A stretch of DNA of 64,000 bases, taken from NCBI RefSeq assembly GCF_020614375.1, contig NZ_CP085327.1:1178001-1242000 (forward strand). Reading direction: 5' to 3'. This DNA is from Haladaptatus salinisoli (GTDB taxonomy: Archaea > Halobacteriota > Halobacteria > Halobacteriales > Haladaptataceae). The notes beneath the pieces were generated by a model. It saw nothing but the letters and a program-made list of their open reading frames with translations. It was not told where the DNA came from and ran no database searches. The position numbers were made by a program, and so were the translations under genes. Of the stretch, positions 50,504 through 59,504 are shown piece after piece. Within the stretch, counting starts at the first letter, position 1. Each line of letters starts with the position of its first letter.

Positions 50504-51727
50504 ATGGAACGCTACGACGCCCTCTATCGGCTCTACGACGAGTTCGACGCGAAGACCCTCAGAGCGTACCAGGATTTCGTGGACCTGTTCCCGCCGGTCG
50601 ATTCGCGGGTGGCGCTGGAACACTGGCAGTCAGCCAGCGAGGAACTCGACGCGAAGAAAGACGAGATTCGCGGCGCGTTCGACGCGGGCGAGACCTACGC
50701 CGACATCGCGGCGCACGCCACGCGCGACCAGGCGTTCACGGCGCTCGACCTCTACTCGAAGTACGGGCGCGCGGTGAACGCGCTGGTGCTGGACGTGGAC
50801 GAGACGCTGCGCTCCGCGGGCGGGACGGACAACGAGATACCCCGCGAGACGCTCCACCTGCTCACCGAATTCCACGAGAAGGGCGTCCCCATCGTCGTCT
50901 GCACGGGCCAGACCCTGGAGAACGTCAAGGGGTTCGCGATTCAGGGTCTCGGCAACGAAATCGTCCACTCCGGGGACCTGAGCATCGTCTACGAGGCGGG
51001 GACGGGCGTGTTCACGCCCGGTCACGGCGCGGACACGAAGCGCCTGCTGTACGAGGAGTTGGACGACGAGATTCGGGCGGTCTTCGACGCGATTCGCTCG
51101 CGGGTGCTCTCGGCCTCCCCCGACGAACTCCGGCGGTGCACCCACCTGCAGGGCAACGAGTTCAACGTCACGATGAAGCCGAACTTCGAGACGGGGAGTT
51201 CGCGGGCGGTGGAGGTCGTCGACGACGCGCTGGTCTACCTGCTCGACCTGCTCGGGGAGACGGTGGCCGAGGACGGACGCGACTGGGCGCGGGCCTACTA
51301 CGCCGACAGCGACCCCGAGATTCGCGGCGTGCTCGAAGCGCAGGGCGAGACGTCCGAGCGCGACGCGGCGGCGATTCCGGAGGACGTGCGGGACACCTTC
51401 GAACGAATCGACGTGGCCTACTACGAGGGCGACGCCGCGGAAATCGGGAGTCGGGAGTTGAACAAGGTCGTCGGCGTGGAGGCCGCGCTGGAGGTGCTCG
51501 GCGTGGACGACCCCTTCACGCTGGTGATGGGCGACAGCAAGAGCGACCTCCGCGTGATGCGGTGGGCGGCGGAGAACGACCGGGGAATCGCCGCCGCGCC
51601 CGAACACGCCTCCCGCGACGCGCTGGACCACGTCGTCCGCACCGACGAACTCGTCTTCGACCGCGGGAAGGCGGGCGACGTGCTCAGGGCGGTGTACGCG
51701 CTGAACCGGCTGGCCCGCCTCGGGTAG
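50504..51727 (+). CDS. HAD-superfamily hydrolase
   Basis: This 407-residue protein has an N-terminal helical domain (about 1-95, with the DRDQAFTALDLYSKYG-like end) and a HAD core: motif I ALVLDVDETLRSAG, motif II VVCTGQT, and motif IV VMGDSKSDLRVMRWA. It is a Mg-dependent phosphatase; the cap insert around 110-330 is large. Its substrate is unknown; a sugar phosphate would be in keeping with the neighbourhood. A CTTTATCC box lies about 30 nt before ATG 50504. Confidence 0.85.
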   Translation: MERYDALYRLYDEFDAKTLRAYQDFVDLFPPVDSRVALEHWQSASEELDAKKDEIRGAFDAGETYADIAAHATRDQAFTALDLYSKYGRAVNALVLDVDETLRSAGGTDNEIPRETLHLLTEFHEKGVPIVVCTGQTLENVKGFAIQGLGNEIVHSGDLSIVYEAGTGVFTPGHGADTKRLLYEELDDEIRAVFDAIRSRVLSASPDELRRCTHLQGNEFNVTMKPNFETGSSRAVEVVDDALVYLLDLLGETVAEDGRDWARAYYADSDPEIRGVLEAQGETSERDAAAIPEDVRDTFERIDVAYYEGDAAEIGSRELNKVVGVEAALEVLGVDDPFTLVMGDSKSDLRVMRWAAENDRGIAAAPEHASRDALDHVVRTDELVFDRGKAGDVLRAVYALNRLARLG

Positions 51728-51778
51728 CCTGCCCTCGCAGGCAGAGTACCCTTTCGTCCCGACCCCGAAATCGCATCC

Positions 51779-51928
51779 ATGCAAGAATGTCCAGTCTGCG
51801 GCACGAACCTCTACGCGAATCGAGAGACGGAGTTCGTCACCCGCCACATCGGACAGCAGTACCGCTTCTGCTCGGCGGAGCACCGCGAGGAGTTCGAGAA
51901 CGCGCCGGGCGAGTACGTCGGCGCTTAA
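51779..51928 (+). CDS. Small YHS/TRASH-like metal-binding protein
   Basis: This encodes 49 residues: MQECPVCGTNLYANRETEFV, then TRHIGQQYRFCSAEHREEFE. The CxxC pair plus a later FCSAEH resembles the TRASH/YHS zinc-type domain that senses or carries metals. It is below usual ORF length cut-offs. It follows the HAD gene by 51 nt on the same strand and overlaps the convergent membrane-protein gene by 4 nt. Confidence 0.7.
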   Translation: MQECPVCGTNLYANRETEFVTRHIGQQYRFCSAEHREEFENAPGEYVGA

Positions 51929-52552
51929 CCGTACCGGTAGACGAAACCGGCGACCGAGAGCGGGACGGTGGCGAGCCAGAGGAGTACGCGCAGAGCGAGG
52001 CGTCCGAGCGACGAGAGCGGGTCCGATATCCACGAGTCCTGCACGACGTAGTATCGTCCGTCGTCGCGGACGATGCGGTGCACCGCGTCGATTTCGCTGG
52101 ACGATACCGCGCGGCCGCCCTCGACTGCGTTCCGTATCGCTTCGTCGTACCGCGTGACCGAGGGAGTCGGAGAGTACGCGATATCCGAGAGGACCTTCGT
52201 TCGAGATACTTTTTGCGACGAGACGAACACCGTCCCGTTCCGGCTCTCGGCGGTCGGCTCGAAGTACCCGTCGGGGGTGGCGGTGTACTGGTAGTCCGCG
52301 TACAGTTCCCGGTTTTTAGCGTCGAGTGCGATAGGGTCGTTTCTCGCTCGCATCTCGACTCCGCAGGTGCGAGACGCCTCGAAGAAGCACCGACGGACGG
52401 ACGGACGGATGCGCAGCGATGTACCGATGCGCGTTCGACTCGTTCAGCTCCACGGCCCGGTACTCGTACCGCGGTTCGTCGGCGCGAGGAAACAGCCAGA
52501 GTGCGTTGGCGGCGAACGCGAAACAGAGGAGGCCTTTCAGTCGTCGGTTCAC
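51925..52552 (-). pseudogene. Secreted or membrane protein gene, frame broken at a (CGTC)4 tract
   Basis: The N-terminal frame from GTG 52552 (VNRRLKGLLCFAFAANALW, then YEYRAVELNESNAHRYIAAH) and the C-terminal frame (FFEASRTCGVEMRARNDPIA through to LLWLATVPLSVAGFVYRYG) are out of phase at 52389-52410. There the sequence is four CGTC units. With three units, the two frames join as HPSVRRCFFEAS into a 207-residue protein with a hydrophobic segment at both ends. I list it as broken; it may be a natural phase-off variant or a sequencing error. No function is recognised. Confidence 0.6.
52392..52407 (-). repeat. Tetranucleotide tract (CGTC)4
   Basis: Four uninterrupted CGTC units on the minus strand (GACG on plus), preceded by a degenerate CATC. 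They lie exactly where the reading frame of the overlapping gene breaks. Loss of one unit or gain of two would restore the frame. Confidence 0.7.
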
Positions 52553-52657
52553 GGAGACGCCTCTCGTCGGAGGGACACACCGCAACACCGCCAGAAAGTG
52601 ATATATAATTTACGTTCGGGTGAACGGAAAGAACCGAGAGGAGACGACGAGCGCGAT

Positions 52658-52930
52658 TTAAGCGTTCGGTTGGACGCGCACCGTGTCGCCCGCTTCGACG
52701 GGGCTGCGGGCCGAGAGGGGTTCGGCCTCGCGCTCCGATTCGCGGAGGATGCGGGTGTCCGAACGGATGCCGAGTCCGTCGGCGATTCCGGCGCTAACCT
52801 GCGGTCCGTACTTCTCGCCGAGTTGATTCACCACGTCTTCGACGGTCGCCTCCTCGGGAACCGCGACGCGGGCGTCGCGGGTACCGGTTCGCGCCACAAG
52901 CGGGCCGGAGAGTTTAACTGTGACGTTCAT
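52658..52930 (-). CDS. MoaD/ThiS-family ubiquitin-fold protein
   Basis: This 90-residue beta-grasp protein reads MNVTVKLSGPLVARTGTRDA, VPEEATVEDVVNQLGEKYG and VEAGDTVRVQPNA. The family includes molybdopterin synthase small subunits, sulfur carriers and haloarchaeal SAMP modifiers, which end in Gly-Gly. This one ends QPNA, so conjugation or thiocarboxylation at a C-terminal Gly is not possible as read. It may be a structural or regulatory relative. A TTTTAATCC box lies about 30 nt upstream. Confidence 0.82.
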   Translation of the reverse strand: MNVTVKLSGPLVARTGTRDARVAVPEEATVEDVVNQLGEKYGPQVSAGIADGLGIRSDTRILRESEREAEPLSARSPVEAGDTVRVQPNA

Positions 52931-53028
52931 ACGCGTACGTAGGAGCCCCGGGATTAAAAGTTTACTCACTACCGAAAAAGAACTCTCGGAGCAAAACTCC
53001 TTATTGGCTCGGGCGACGATGTTCCGCC

Positions 53029-53943
53029 ATGGCACACGCACCCGAGCCGGGGTCGGACGACCCGCTCTCGCTGCACGGAATCATCCCGCCCACCATCACC
53101 GCGTTCCACGAGGACGAGTCGGTCGACTACGAGTCGACGGCGGCGCACGCGGAGTTCGTCGTGGATGGCGGCGCGCGCGGCGTGTTCCCCCTTGGAACCA
53201 ACGGGGAGTTTCCGCTCCTGACGGGCGAGGAACGTCGCGGCGTCGTCGAGGCGGTCGTCGACGCCGTGGACGAGGTTCCGGTCATCGCGGGCGTCGGCGC
53301 GCCGAGCACGCACGAGACCGTGGCCCACGCCGAACACGCCGAATCGGTCGGCGCTGACGGCGTCGTCGTCGTCACGCCGTACTACTACCCGCTGGACCAC
53401 GACGCCGCACTCTCCCACTATCGGCGCGTCTGCGATGCGGTCGACCTGCCGGTGTACGTCTACCACATCCCGAGCAAGACCGGGAACTCGCTGTCGCTCG
53501 ACACCCTCGCCGAACTCGCCGCCGTCCCGAACATCGCGGGCGTCAAGGATTCGAGCAAGGACGTGCCGTGGCTCGCGCAGGCTATCGACGCGCACCCCGA
53601 ACTCACGTTCCTCGCCGGCTCCGACTCGCTGCTGTTCGCCGGACTCGAAGTCGGCTGTACGGGCATGGTCAGCGCGGTCGCGAACGCCTTCCCGGAACTG
53701 GTCGTCGACCTCTACGACGCCTACGACGCCGGCGACGAGGACCGCGCACGAGAGCTTCAGAGCGAGGTGTTCGCGGTTCGAGACGCCTTCAAGGGCGGGT
53801 CGTACATGGCCGGCGTGAAGACGGCGCTCGACCTGCGGGACGTGGGTTTCTCGCCCGGCCCGCTCCGGAGCCCCCTCCGGAAGATGAACGACGCCGATCG
53901 GGCGTCGCTGGAGTCCGACCTCCGCGCGCTCGACCTGCTCTAG
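53029..53943 (+). CDS. kdgA: 2-keto-3-deoxygluconate aldolase, DapA family
   Basis: This 304-residue TIM-barrel aldolase has GVFPLGTNGEFPLLTGEER (GTNGE motif), the Schiff-base region IAGVKDSSKD (Lys) and YVYHIPSKTGNSL (Tyr). The match to haloarchaeal KDG aldolases of the semi-phosphorylative Entner-Doudoroff pathway is good. It splits KDG or KDPG to pyruvate and a triose. The other family members (DapA, N-acetylneuraminate lyase) cannot be excluded by motif alone, but the window also has gdh and gluconate dehydratase. Confidence 0.8.
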   Translation: MAHAPEPGSDDPLSLHGIIPPTITAFHEDESVDYESTAAHAEFVVDGGARGVFPLGTNGEFPLLTGEERRGVVEAVVDAVDEVPVIAGVGAPSTHETVAHAEHAESVGADGVVVVTPYYYPLDHDAALSHYRRVCDAVDLPVYVYHIPSKTGNSLSLDTLAELAAVPNIAGVKDSSKDVPWLAQAIDAHPELTFLAGSDSLLFAGLEVGCTGMVSAVANAFPELVVDLYDAYDAGDEDRARELQSEVFAVRDAFKGGSYMAGVKTALDLRDVGFSPGPLRSPLRKMNDADRASLESDLRALDLL

Positions 53944-54009
53944 TCGGCTCCCCGATACTATCGTTCGTCGGGGATAGCCTATAACAAGAAGGACGGTGTG
54001 GATGGAAGC

Positions 54010-54822
54010 ATGAAGCCTTCTGCCGTTCTCGCGGTCGGACTCGCTCTCGTCTGCGTCCTCGGCGGCGTCACCGCCGCCGTCGGCCCGCAATCCGGTGCGC
54101 CCACTTCCGCCGTCGACTCCTGTACGACGATATCGAAATCCGGCCACTACGTCCTCGGAAGCGACGTCCACAACGGAAAGACCCGCATCTCGACCGGCTG
54201 CGTCGTCATCCGGGCGGACGACGTCGTGCTCGACGGACGCGGGCACACGCTCGACGGGTTCGGCGTCAGCGACACGAGCGGTATACTCGTCGAGAACGCC
54301 TCGGACGTGACGGTTCGGAACGTCCGCGTGAAAGACTGGAACCGCGGCGTCGCGGTCAGAAACGCCTCGGACGTGACGATTCGGGGCGTGAAAGCCACGA
54401 ACAACGCCATCGGCATCGACGTCGAGAACTCGAACGCGCGGCTGGTCGGTAACACCGTCACCGGCGACCTTCACGGGGTCGCGCTCGCCGACCCGTGGGA
54501 CGACGAACTCCGGAACAACGTCATCCACCGGAATCACGGCGTCGACGTTCACGCGCCGCTCACTGTCGTCGACGTGTTCGGCGTCCGCCTCACGCTCGGC
54601 CCGCCGCTCGACCCCGACCGCGACGGGCGCTACGAGGACCTGACAGGGAACGGCGAGACGGGAGTCTGGGACGCGGTGGCGTTCCCGGTCGTCGTGGTGA
54701 CGGACGCGGTCGGTATCGGCGAAGTGCCGACGGAACAGCGGAACGCGCTCGATTTCGACGGCGACGGGGGCCTCGACCACGGCGACGTGCTGGCCTACGC
54801 CGGGCTCAGGAGCGTCGTTTGA
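54010..54822 (+). CDS. Secreted right-handed beta-helix protein with dockerin-like Ca-binding repeats
   Basis: This 270-residue protein has a signal peptide (AVLAVGLALVCVLGGVTAAVG) and a beta-helix of about six coils typical of NosD/pectate-lyase-like domains, with repeated ASDVTVRNVRVKD and ASDVTIRGVKATNN units. The C-terminus carries DPDRDGRYEDLTGNGE and DFDGDGGLDHGDVLAY, two DxDxDG loops about 60 residues apart, arranged like a dockerin. It overlaps a GH5-type lipoprotein gene by 17 nt, tail to tail. The role is probably cell-surface polysaccharide binding or cleavage. Confidence 0.78.
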   Translation: MKPSAVLAVGLALVCVLGGVTAAVGPQSGAPTSAVDSCTTISKSGHYVLGSDVHNGKTRISTGCVVIRADDVVLDGRGHTLDGFGVSDTSGILVENASDVTVRNVRVKDWNRGVAVRNASDVTIRGVKATNNAIGIDVENSNARLVGNTVTGDLHGVALADPWDDELRNNVIHRNHGVDVHAPLTVVDVFGVRLTLGPPLDPDRDGRYEDLTGNGETGVWDAVAFPVVVVTDAVGIGEVPTEQRNALDFDGDGGLDHGDVLAYAGLRSVV

Positions 54823-55909
54823 CCGACTTCGCCCACGCCGGCCACCGCTGACGCTCGGTTCCGTCGAAGTCCGCGTCGCCCGACATCGACTTGATGCCGC
54901 TGGCGTCGTCCGCGCTCCAGACCGCGCCGTCCTCGTGGAAGACCCCGTTGATGACGCCGCGTCGGCGCTGCGTGAGCGAGTACGCGGGTTGGAGCATGAG
55001 CGACCAGAAGAAGTTCCCGACGCCGGACTCCCGGATGACCGGGGCGAGCGAGGCGTAGTTCGGGGTCGCCTGCTCCCGCGAGATATCCCCATTTCCCCAG
55101 CCGAAGCTGGCGACGCGCTGCCACTCCGTCAACCAGACGGGCATGCTGACGCTCCGCTGGAGGTCGGTCGCCTGCCGGAGCAGATTGCGGTAGATGTCCG
55201 GCGTGTTCGGGAAGTTGTAGTGGAACTGCACCACGTCGATTCCCCAGTCGAAGTAATCGGCGGCGTTCGCCAAACTCGTCGAGCCGACAGTCAGCGGAAC
55301 GCTCCCACGGTGCTCGCGGATGACGCCGAACATCTCGCGTGCGAACCGCTTCTTCCACGGTACCCACCCCGGTTCGTTCATCACCTCGACGGCGAGCAGT
55401 CGCTCGTCGTCGCCGTAGTGCTCCATCACCCACCGCGAGAACCGCCGCGGCTCGTCCCACCGGTCGGGGTTTTTCATCACCTCCTCGCTCGGCGAGTAGA
55501 CGCCGGTGGCCGTCCACGGATCGGTGTTGTGGAGGTTCCTCGGCGTCGGCTTCCGCCCGACGCCCTCGAAGATGCCCAACAGGACGCGAATCCCGTGCGA
55601 GTCCGCCGTCGAGAGGAAGTGGTCGATGGACTTCCGCAACCCTTCGGGGTCTTCTAGCCACGCCTCGTAACTGAGCCACGTTCGGAGGGCGTTCAGGTTC
55701 AGTCGGGAGGCGAAGCCCATGTCGCGCTCCGTGACGCCCGGTTCGTAGGTGTGCCACATCTGGAAGAAGTTGAACGCGCGGGCCGGAATGTACATCGCGC
55801 CGCGAACGTCCACCGGCGGATCGGCGGCGAGCGTCGTACACCCGGCGAGCGGAACGGCGGACGCGATACCAGCCGCGAGAAATCCTCGTCTCGTACACCG
55901 ACGACTCAT
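54806..55909 (-). CDS. GH5-like glycoside hydrolase, Tat lipoprotein
   Basis: This 367-residue protein has a twin-arginine signal with lipobox (RRGFLAAGIASAVPLAGC). The mature TIM barrel carries MYIPARAFNFFQMW, LNALRTWLSYEAW, the acid/base Glu in VEVMNEPGW and the nucleophile Glu in VWLTEWQR, as in clan GH-A (cellulase/mannanase type). The end is rich in charged residues. It is extracellular and lipid-anchored and probably degrades a beta-glycan. ATG 55909 is chosen because it begins the Tat signal. Confidence 0.85.
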   Translation of the reverse strand: MSRRCTRRGFLAAGIASAVPLAGCTTLAADPPVDVRGAMYIPARAFNFFQMWHTYEPGVTERDMGFASRLNLNALRTWLSYEAWLEDPEGLRKSIDHFLSTADSHGIRVLLGIFEGVGRKPTPRNLHNTDPWTATGVYSPSEEVMKNPDRWDEPRRFSRWVMEHYGDDERLLAVEVMNEPGWVPWKKRFAREMFGVIREHRGSVPLTVGSTSLANAADYFDWGIDVVQFHYNFPNTPDIYRNLLRQATDLQRSVSMPVWLTEWQRVASFGWGNGDISREQATPNYASLAPVIRESGVGNFFWSLMLQPAYSLTQRRRGVINGVFHEDGAVWSADDASGIKSMSGDADFDGTERQRWPAWAKSVKRRS

Positions 55910-56117
55910 ACGAGACCCGACGACGCCGACCAACCTCAAAGTGATGGTACGTTCGCCGACAAAATGATAAAACATCACATAAGTTTATAGTTGATTTCAC
56001 TCGTCGTGTGAGAACGGTGAAATCAACAGTTCGCAACGGTATGCAACGCATTAGGCCGCGTCTAGTAACACTAAACGATTCACCCGTTTTATATTAAACA
56101 CTCTTCTGGCAGGAAAC

Positions 56118-57611
56118 GTGACGCGAAAGACGACACGACGACAGTTCATGCAACTCTCCGGCGGTGCGGCCTTTTTCGGCTTTGCAGGCGCTGCGAGCGC
56201 GAACCGCACGACGAGCGACCCCGTCTCCGGTGCGCCGGTACCCGACGATCCCGGCCAGTACACCTACGCGACGATGGGCGAGGGAAGCAACCCGACCGCG
56301 ACGCTGTACGGGAACTTCAAGTGCCCGTACACCAAGGATTTCGTCCTCAACAACTTGGAAGACGTGATTCGGGAGTTCGTCGAACCCGGACGCCTCGACA
56401 TCCGCTACCGGGCGTTGGCCTACGAACCCCCGGGTGAGTCCTCGCACGGCTCCTCGTACTACTACATCTCCAGCAGCGACCCGCGCATCTCGGAGTGCGC
56501 GATGGGCGCGTGGAACGCCGAGCCGAACGAGTACTGGGCGTTCTTCCGCGACATGTTCGAGAATCGGGTGTCCGGCGACGTAACCTACGACGATATGCGC
56601 GCCCGCATGCGACAGTCCGACCTCGAAGAACGCGACACCGCCATCTCGCGGGCGAAAGACGGGCGCTACGAAGACCCCGTCTACCAGACGCGCTACGCCG
56701 CCGGCGACCACGGCGTCGAGTTCACGCCGACGTTCGAACTGAACGGGGAGACGACGCCTCCGCACCACGACACGCAGGATATCCTGAACTGGATCGAGAA
56801 CCGCCTGCCGGGGGCCGGTACGAGCAGCGCCCCCGTCGGCGAGTCCGGTTCCGCGACCGTCGGTCAGGGCGGGGACGACTGGTCGCGCGTCGGCCTCTCG
56901 GGGTCGTACGACTCGCCGACCGCCATCGCCACGTCGTTGTCCTACAACGGTAACCACCCGACTCACGTCCGACTTCGAAACGTCGGAAGCGACCGCTTCG
57001 ACGCGGCGCTCGAAGAGTGGGACTACAAGGACGGCTGGCACACGCAGGAGACGTTCGGATATGCGGTGCTCGAATCGGGGACGCACTCGCTCGACGGCGT
57101 GAGCGCCGAAGCGGGGCGAGTGACGACCGACCACACCTTCCGTTCCCTCGAATTCGGCGCGAACTTCTCCGCGACGCCGGTCGTCTTCAGTCAGCCGCAG
57201 TCCTACCGCGGTTCCCACGCGGTCGTGACGCGCCACCGCAACGTCTCGACGAGCGGGATGAGCGTTCGGCTCCAAGAGCAGGAGAGTTACGGCGCGCACA
57301 CGACCGAATCGGTCGGCTACCTCGCGGTCGAGGAAGGACGCGGGACGCTCGGCGGTGCGGCCTTCGAAGCGGGCCGGACGCCGGAGTCGGTCACCCACGG
57401 ATGGCACCGAATCTCCTTCGACGGGTCGTACTCGAACCCGCGGTTCGTCGCCGACGTCCAGACGTACAAGGGCTGGAACACGTCGGCGGTTCGCTACCGC
57501 AACCTCTCCTCGTCGGGCGTCGAAGTGCGCATCGAGGAGGAACGGAGCGACGACGACGAGGTCACCCACCGCGGCGAGTCCGTCGGCTACCTCGTGTTCG
57601 ACGGGGCGTAG
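56118..57611 (+). CDS. Tat-exported DsbA-like protein with three lectin-like repeats
   Basis: This 497-residue protein has a GTG start, twin-arginine signal (TRRQFMQLSGGAAFFGFAGAAS), a DsbA/thioredoxin-like domain (about 45-240: TLYGNFKCPYTKDFV, VEFTPTFELNGE) and, from about 255, three tandem repeats of some 80 residues, each with a strand pattern like SYNGNHPTHVRLRN, SYRGSHAVVTRHRN and TYKGWNTSAVRYRN and an ESVGYLA/VF ending. The repeats resemble H-type lectin domains. The active site is CPYT, with one Cys only, so disulfide exchange is doubtful. A TTTATATTAA box lies about 25 nt upstream. Confidence 0.78.
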   Translation: MTRKTTRRQFMQLSGGAAFFGFAGAASANRTTSDPVSGAPVPDDPGQYTYATMGEGSNPTATLYGNFKCPYTKDFVLNNLEDVIREFVEPGRLDIRYRALAYEPPGESSHGSSYYYISSSDPRISECAMGAWNAEPNEYWAFFRDMFENRVSGDVTYDDMRARMRQSDLEERDTAISRAKDGRYEDPVYQTRYAAGDHGVEFTPTFELNGETTPPHHDTQDILNWIENRLPGAGTSSAPVGESGSATVGQGGDDWSRVGLSGSYDSPTAIATSLSYNGNHPTHVRLRNVGSDRFDAALEEWDYKDGWHTQETFGYAVLESGTHSLDGVSAEAGRVTTDHTFRSLEFGANFSATPVVFSQPQSYRGSHAVVTRHRNVSTSGMSVRLQEQESYGAHTTESVGYLAVEEGRGTLGGAAFEAGRTPESVTHGWHRISFDGSYSNPRFVADVQTYKGWNTSAVRYRNLSSSGVEVRIEEERSDDDEVTHRGESVGYLVFDGA

Positions 57612-57817
57612 CCGCCGCTCCGACGGCCGATCCGCGGACGTTTCGTCCGGACCGAGACGCTTTAGACACCGCTTAATCGCCGTCAGAAGCGGTGATTCCC
57701 CGAGAGCGCGTGATCGGAAACCCGTCGGCGAACGGACGGGAACGGTTCCCCTATCCGACCGTGCGACGAGTTAACTGGTCAATAGTAAGGACGACGGATA
57801 CCGAAGGGGTAATCGAG

Positions 57818-57943
57818 ATGCCTGACCAGCAGACCGAATTCAGGGTCGTCGGCTACTACCGCCGAGGTCGGTACGAACTCCGGGCTGAAGACTCCGTCCA
57901 CGCGTGGATCAGCGCGGAGAACCCGGTGGACGTTCTCCAGTAG
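57818..57943 (+). CDS. Small conserved haloarchaeal-type protein, unknown function
   Basis: This encodes 41 residues, starting MPDQQTEFRVVGYYRRGRYE and continuing with LRAEDSVHAWISAENPVDVLQ. It is acidic at the ends, with an aromatic centre. Short proteins of this form are common and conserved across haloarchaea. It lies 79 nt upstream of the gluconate dehydratase gene but has no visible functional tie. Confidence 0.6.
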   Translation: MPDQQTEFRVVGYYRRGRYELRAEDSVHAWISAENPVDVLQ

Positions 57944-58022
57944 GGGGAGACTCGACGAGCGCGCTCCAGTAAGAGCAGTCGATACCAGACGAACTTTTAC
58001 TACGGGCCAAGTACCCGGACGC

Positions 58023-59261
58023 ATGGTACGCGACTACGCGACGTTGCACGACCCCAACGCGGAGTACACGATGCGCGACCTCTCGACCGAGTCGATGGAC
58101 CTCACGGCCGATCGAAGCGGTGCGCGCGACATCGAGATAACCGACGTGCAGACGACGATGGTCGAGGGTAACTTCCCGTGGACGCTCGTGCGGGTCTACA
58201 CCGACGCCGGCGTGGTCGGCACGGGCGAAGCCTACTGGGGCGCGGGCGTGCCCGAACTCATCGCTCGGATGAAACCCTTCCTCGTCGGCGAAAATCCGCT
58301 GGACATCGACCGCCTGTTCGAGCACCTCGTCCAGAAGATGTCGGGCGAAGGTTCCATCCAGGGCGTCACCGTGACGGCCATCTCGGGCATCGACGTCGCC
58401 CTCCACGACCTCGCGGGGAAGGTGCTCGACGTGCCCGCATACCAACTGCTCGGGGGGAAGTACCGCGACGAGGTCCGGGTGTACTGCGACTGCCACACCG
58501 CGGAGGAGGCGGACCCGCAAGCCTGCGCCGACGAGGCCGAGCGCGTGGTCTCCGAACTGGGCTACGACGCCCTGAAGTTCGACCTCGACGTTCCCTCGGG
58601 CCACGAGAAGGACCGCGCGAACCGCCACCTCCGGAATCCGGAGATAGAGCACAAAGCGAGCATCGTGGAGGCGGTGACCGAGCGCGTCGGCGACCGCGCC
58701 GACGTGGCGTTCGACTGCCACTGGACGTTCTCGGCCGGCAGCGCGAGGCGACTGGCGGACCGACTCGAGGAGTACGACATCTGGTGGCTTGAAGACCCGG
58801 TTCCGCCGGAGAACCACGACGTTCAGCGCGAGGTGACGATGAACACCTCGACGCCCATCGCGGCGGGCGAGAACGTCTACCGCAAGCACGGCCAGCGCAG
58901 ACTCATCGAACAGCAGGCCGTGGACATCATCGCGCCCGACATGCCCAAGGTCGGCGGGATGCGCGAGACGCGAAAGATAGCCGACCTCGCGGACACCTAC
59001 TACATTCCGGTCGCGATGCACAACGTCTCCTCGCCAGTCGCGACGATGGGGAGCGCCCACGTCGGCACCGCCATCCCGAACTCGCTGGCGGTCGAGTACC
59101 ACTCCTACCAGCTCGGCTGGTGGGAGGACCTCGTGGAGGAGACCGTCATCGAGGACGGCTACATCGAGGTTCCCGAGAGGCCGGGGCTCGGCGTCACGCT
59201 CGATATGGACGTCGTCTCTGAGCACATGGTCGCGGGCGAGGAGTTGTTCGACGAGGAGTGA
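58023..59261 (+). CDS. gad: Gluconate dehydratase, enolase superfamily
   Basis: This 412-residue protein of the mandelate-racemase/muconate-lactonising group has a capping domain up to about 150 and a barrel with KFDLDVP (catalytic Lys region), the metal ligands FDCHWTF, WWLEDPVPPENH and AGENVYR, and a catalytic His in VAMHNVSSP. Length and sequence match haloarchaeal gluconate dehydratase, which makes KDG in the semi-phosphorylative Entner-Doudoroff route. Galactonate or other aldonates are possible substrates. A CTTTTACTACG box lies about 28 nt upstream of the ATG. Confidence 0.88.
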   Translation: MVRDYATLHDPNAEYTMRDLSTESMDLTADRSGARDIEITDVQTTMVEGNFPWTLVRVYTDAGVVGTGEAYWGAGVPELIARMKPFLVGENPLDIDRLFEHLVQKMSGEGSIQGVTVTAISGIDVALHDLAGKVLDVPAYQLLGGKYRDEVRVYCDCHTAEEADPQACADEAERVVSELGYDALKFDLDVPSGHEKDRANRHLRNPEIEHKASIVEAVTERVGDRADVAFDCHWTFSAGSARRLADRLEEYDIWWLEDPVPPENHDVQREVTMNTSTPIAAGENVYRKHGQRRLIEQQAVDIIAPDMPKVGGMRETRKIADLADTYYIPVAMHNVSSPVATMGSAHVGTAIPNSLAVEYHSYQLGWWEDLVEETVIEDGYIEVPERPGLGVTLDMDVVSEHMVAGEELFDEE

Positions 59262-59504
59262 GCCTCGTCGAGGAACCGACTCGGCACTGACAATAGAAAG
59301 CCCGAGTACGGGTATTCAGGCGGTAAATTGCCGAACTCCGACAGGCTGCGAAAACGACTACGAACGCCGGTCGTTCGGTGAGAGGCGCGTTTTCATCCCT
59401 CGCCGTCAATCGGCGGATACATTGGTAGACGGTTAGGTCCCGAAAGAAATTTTAAGAAAGATTGGGCGCAAAACTTATTCGGTGGCGATTCCTCCAAATC
59501 TGCC

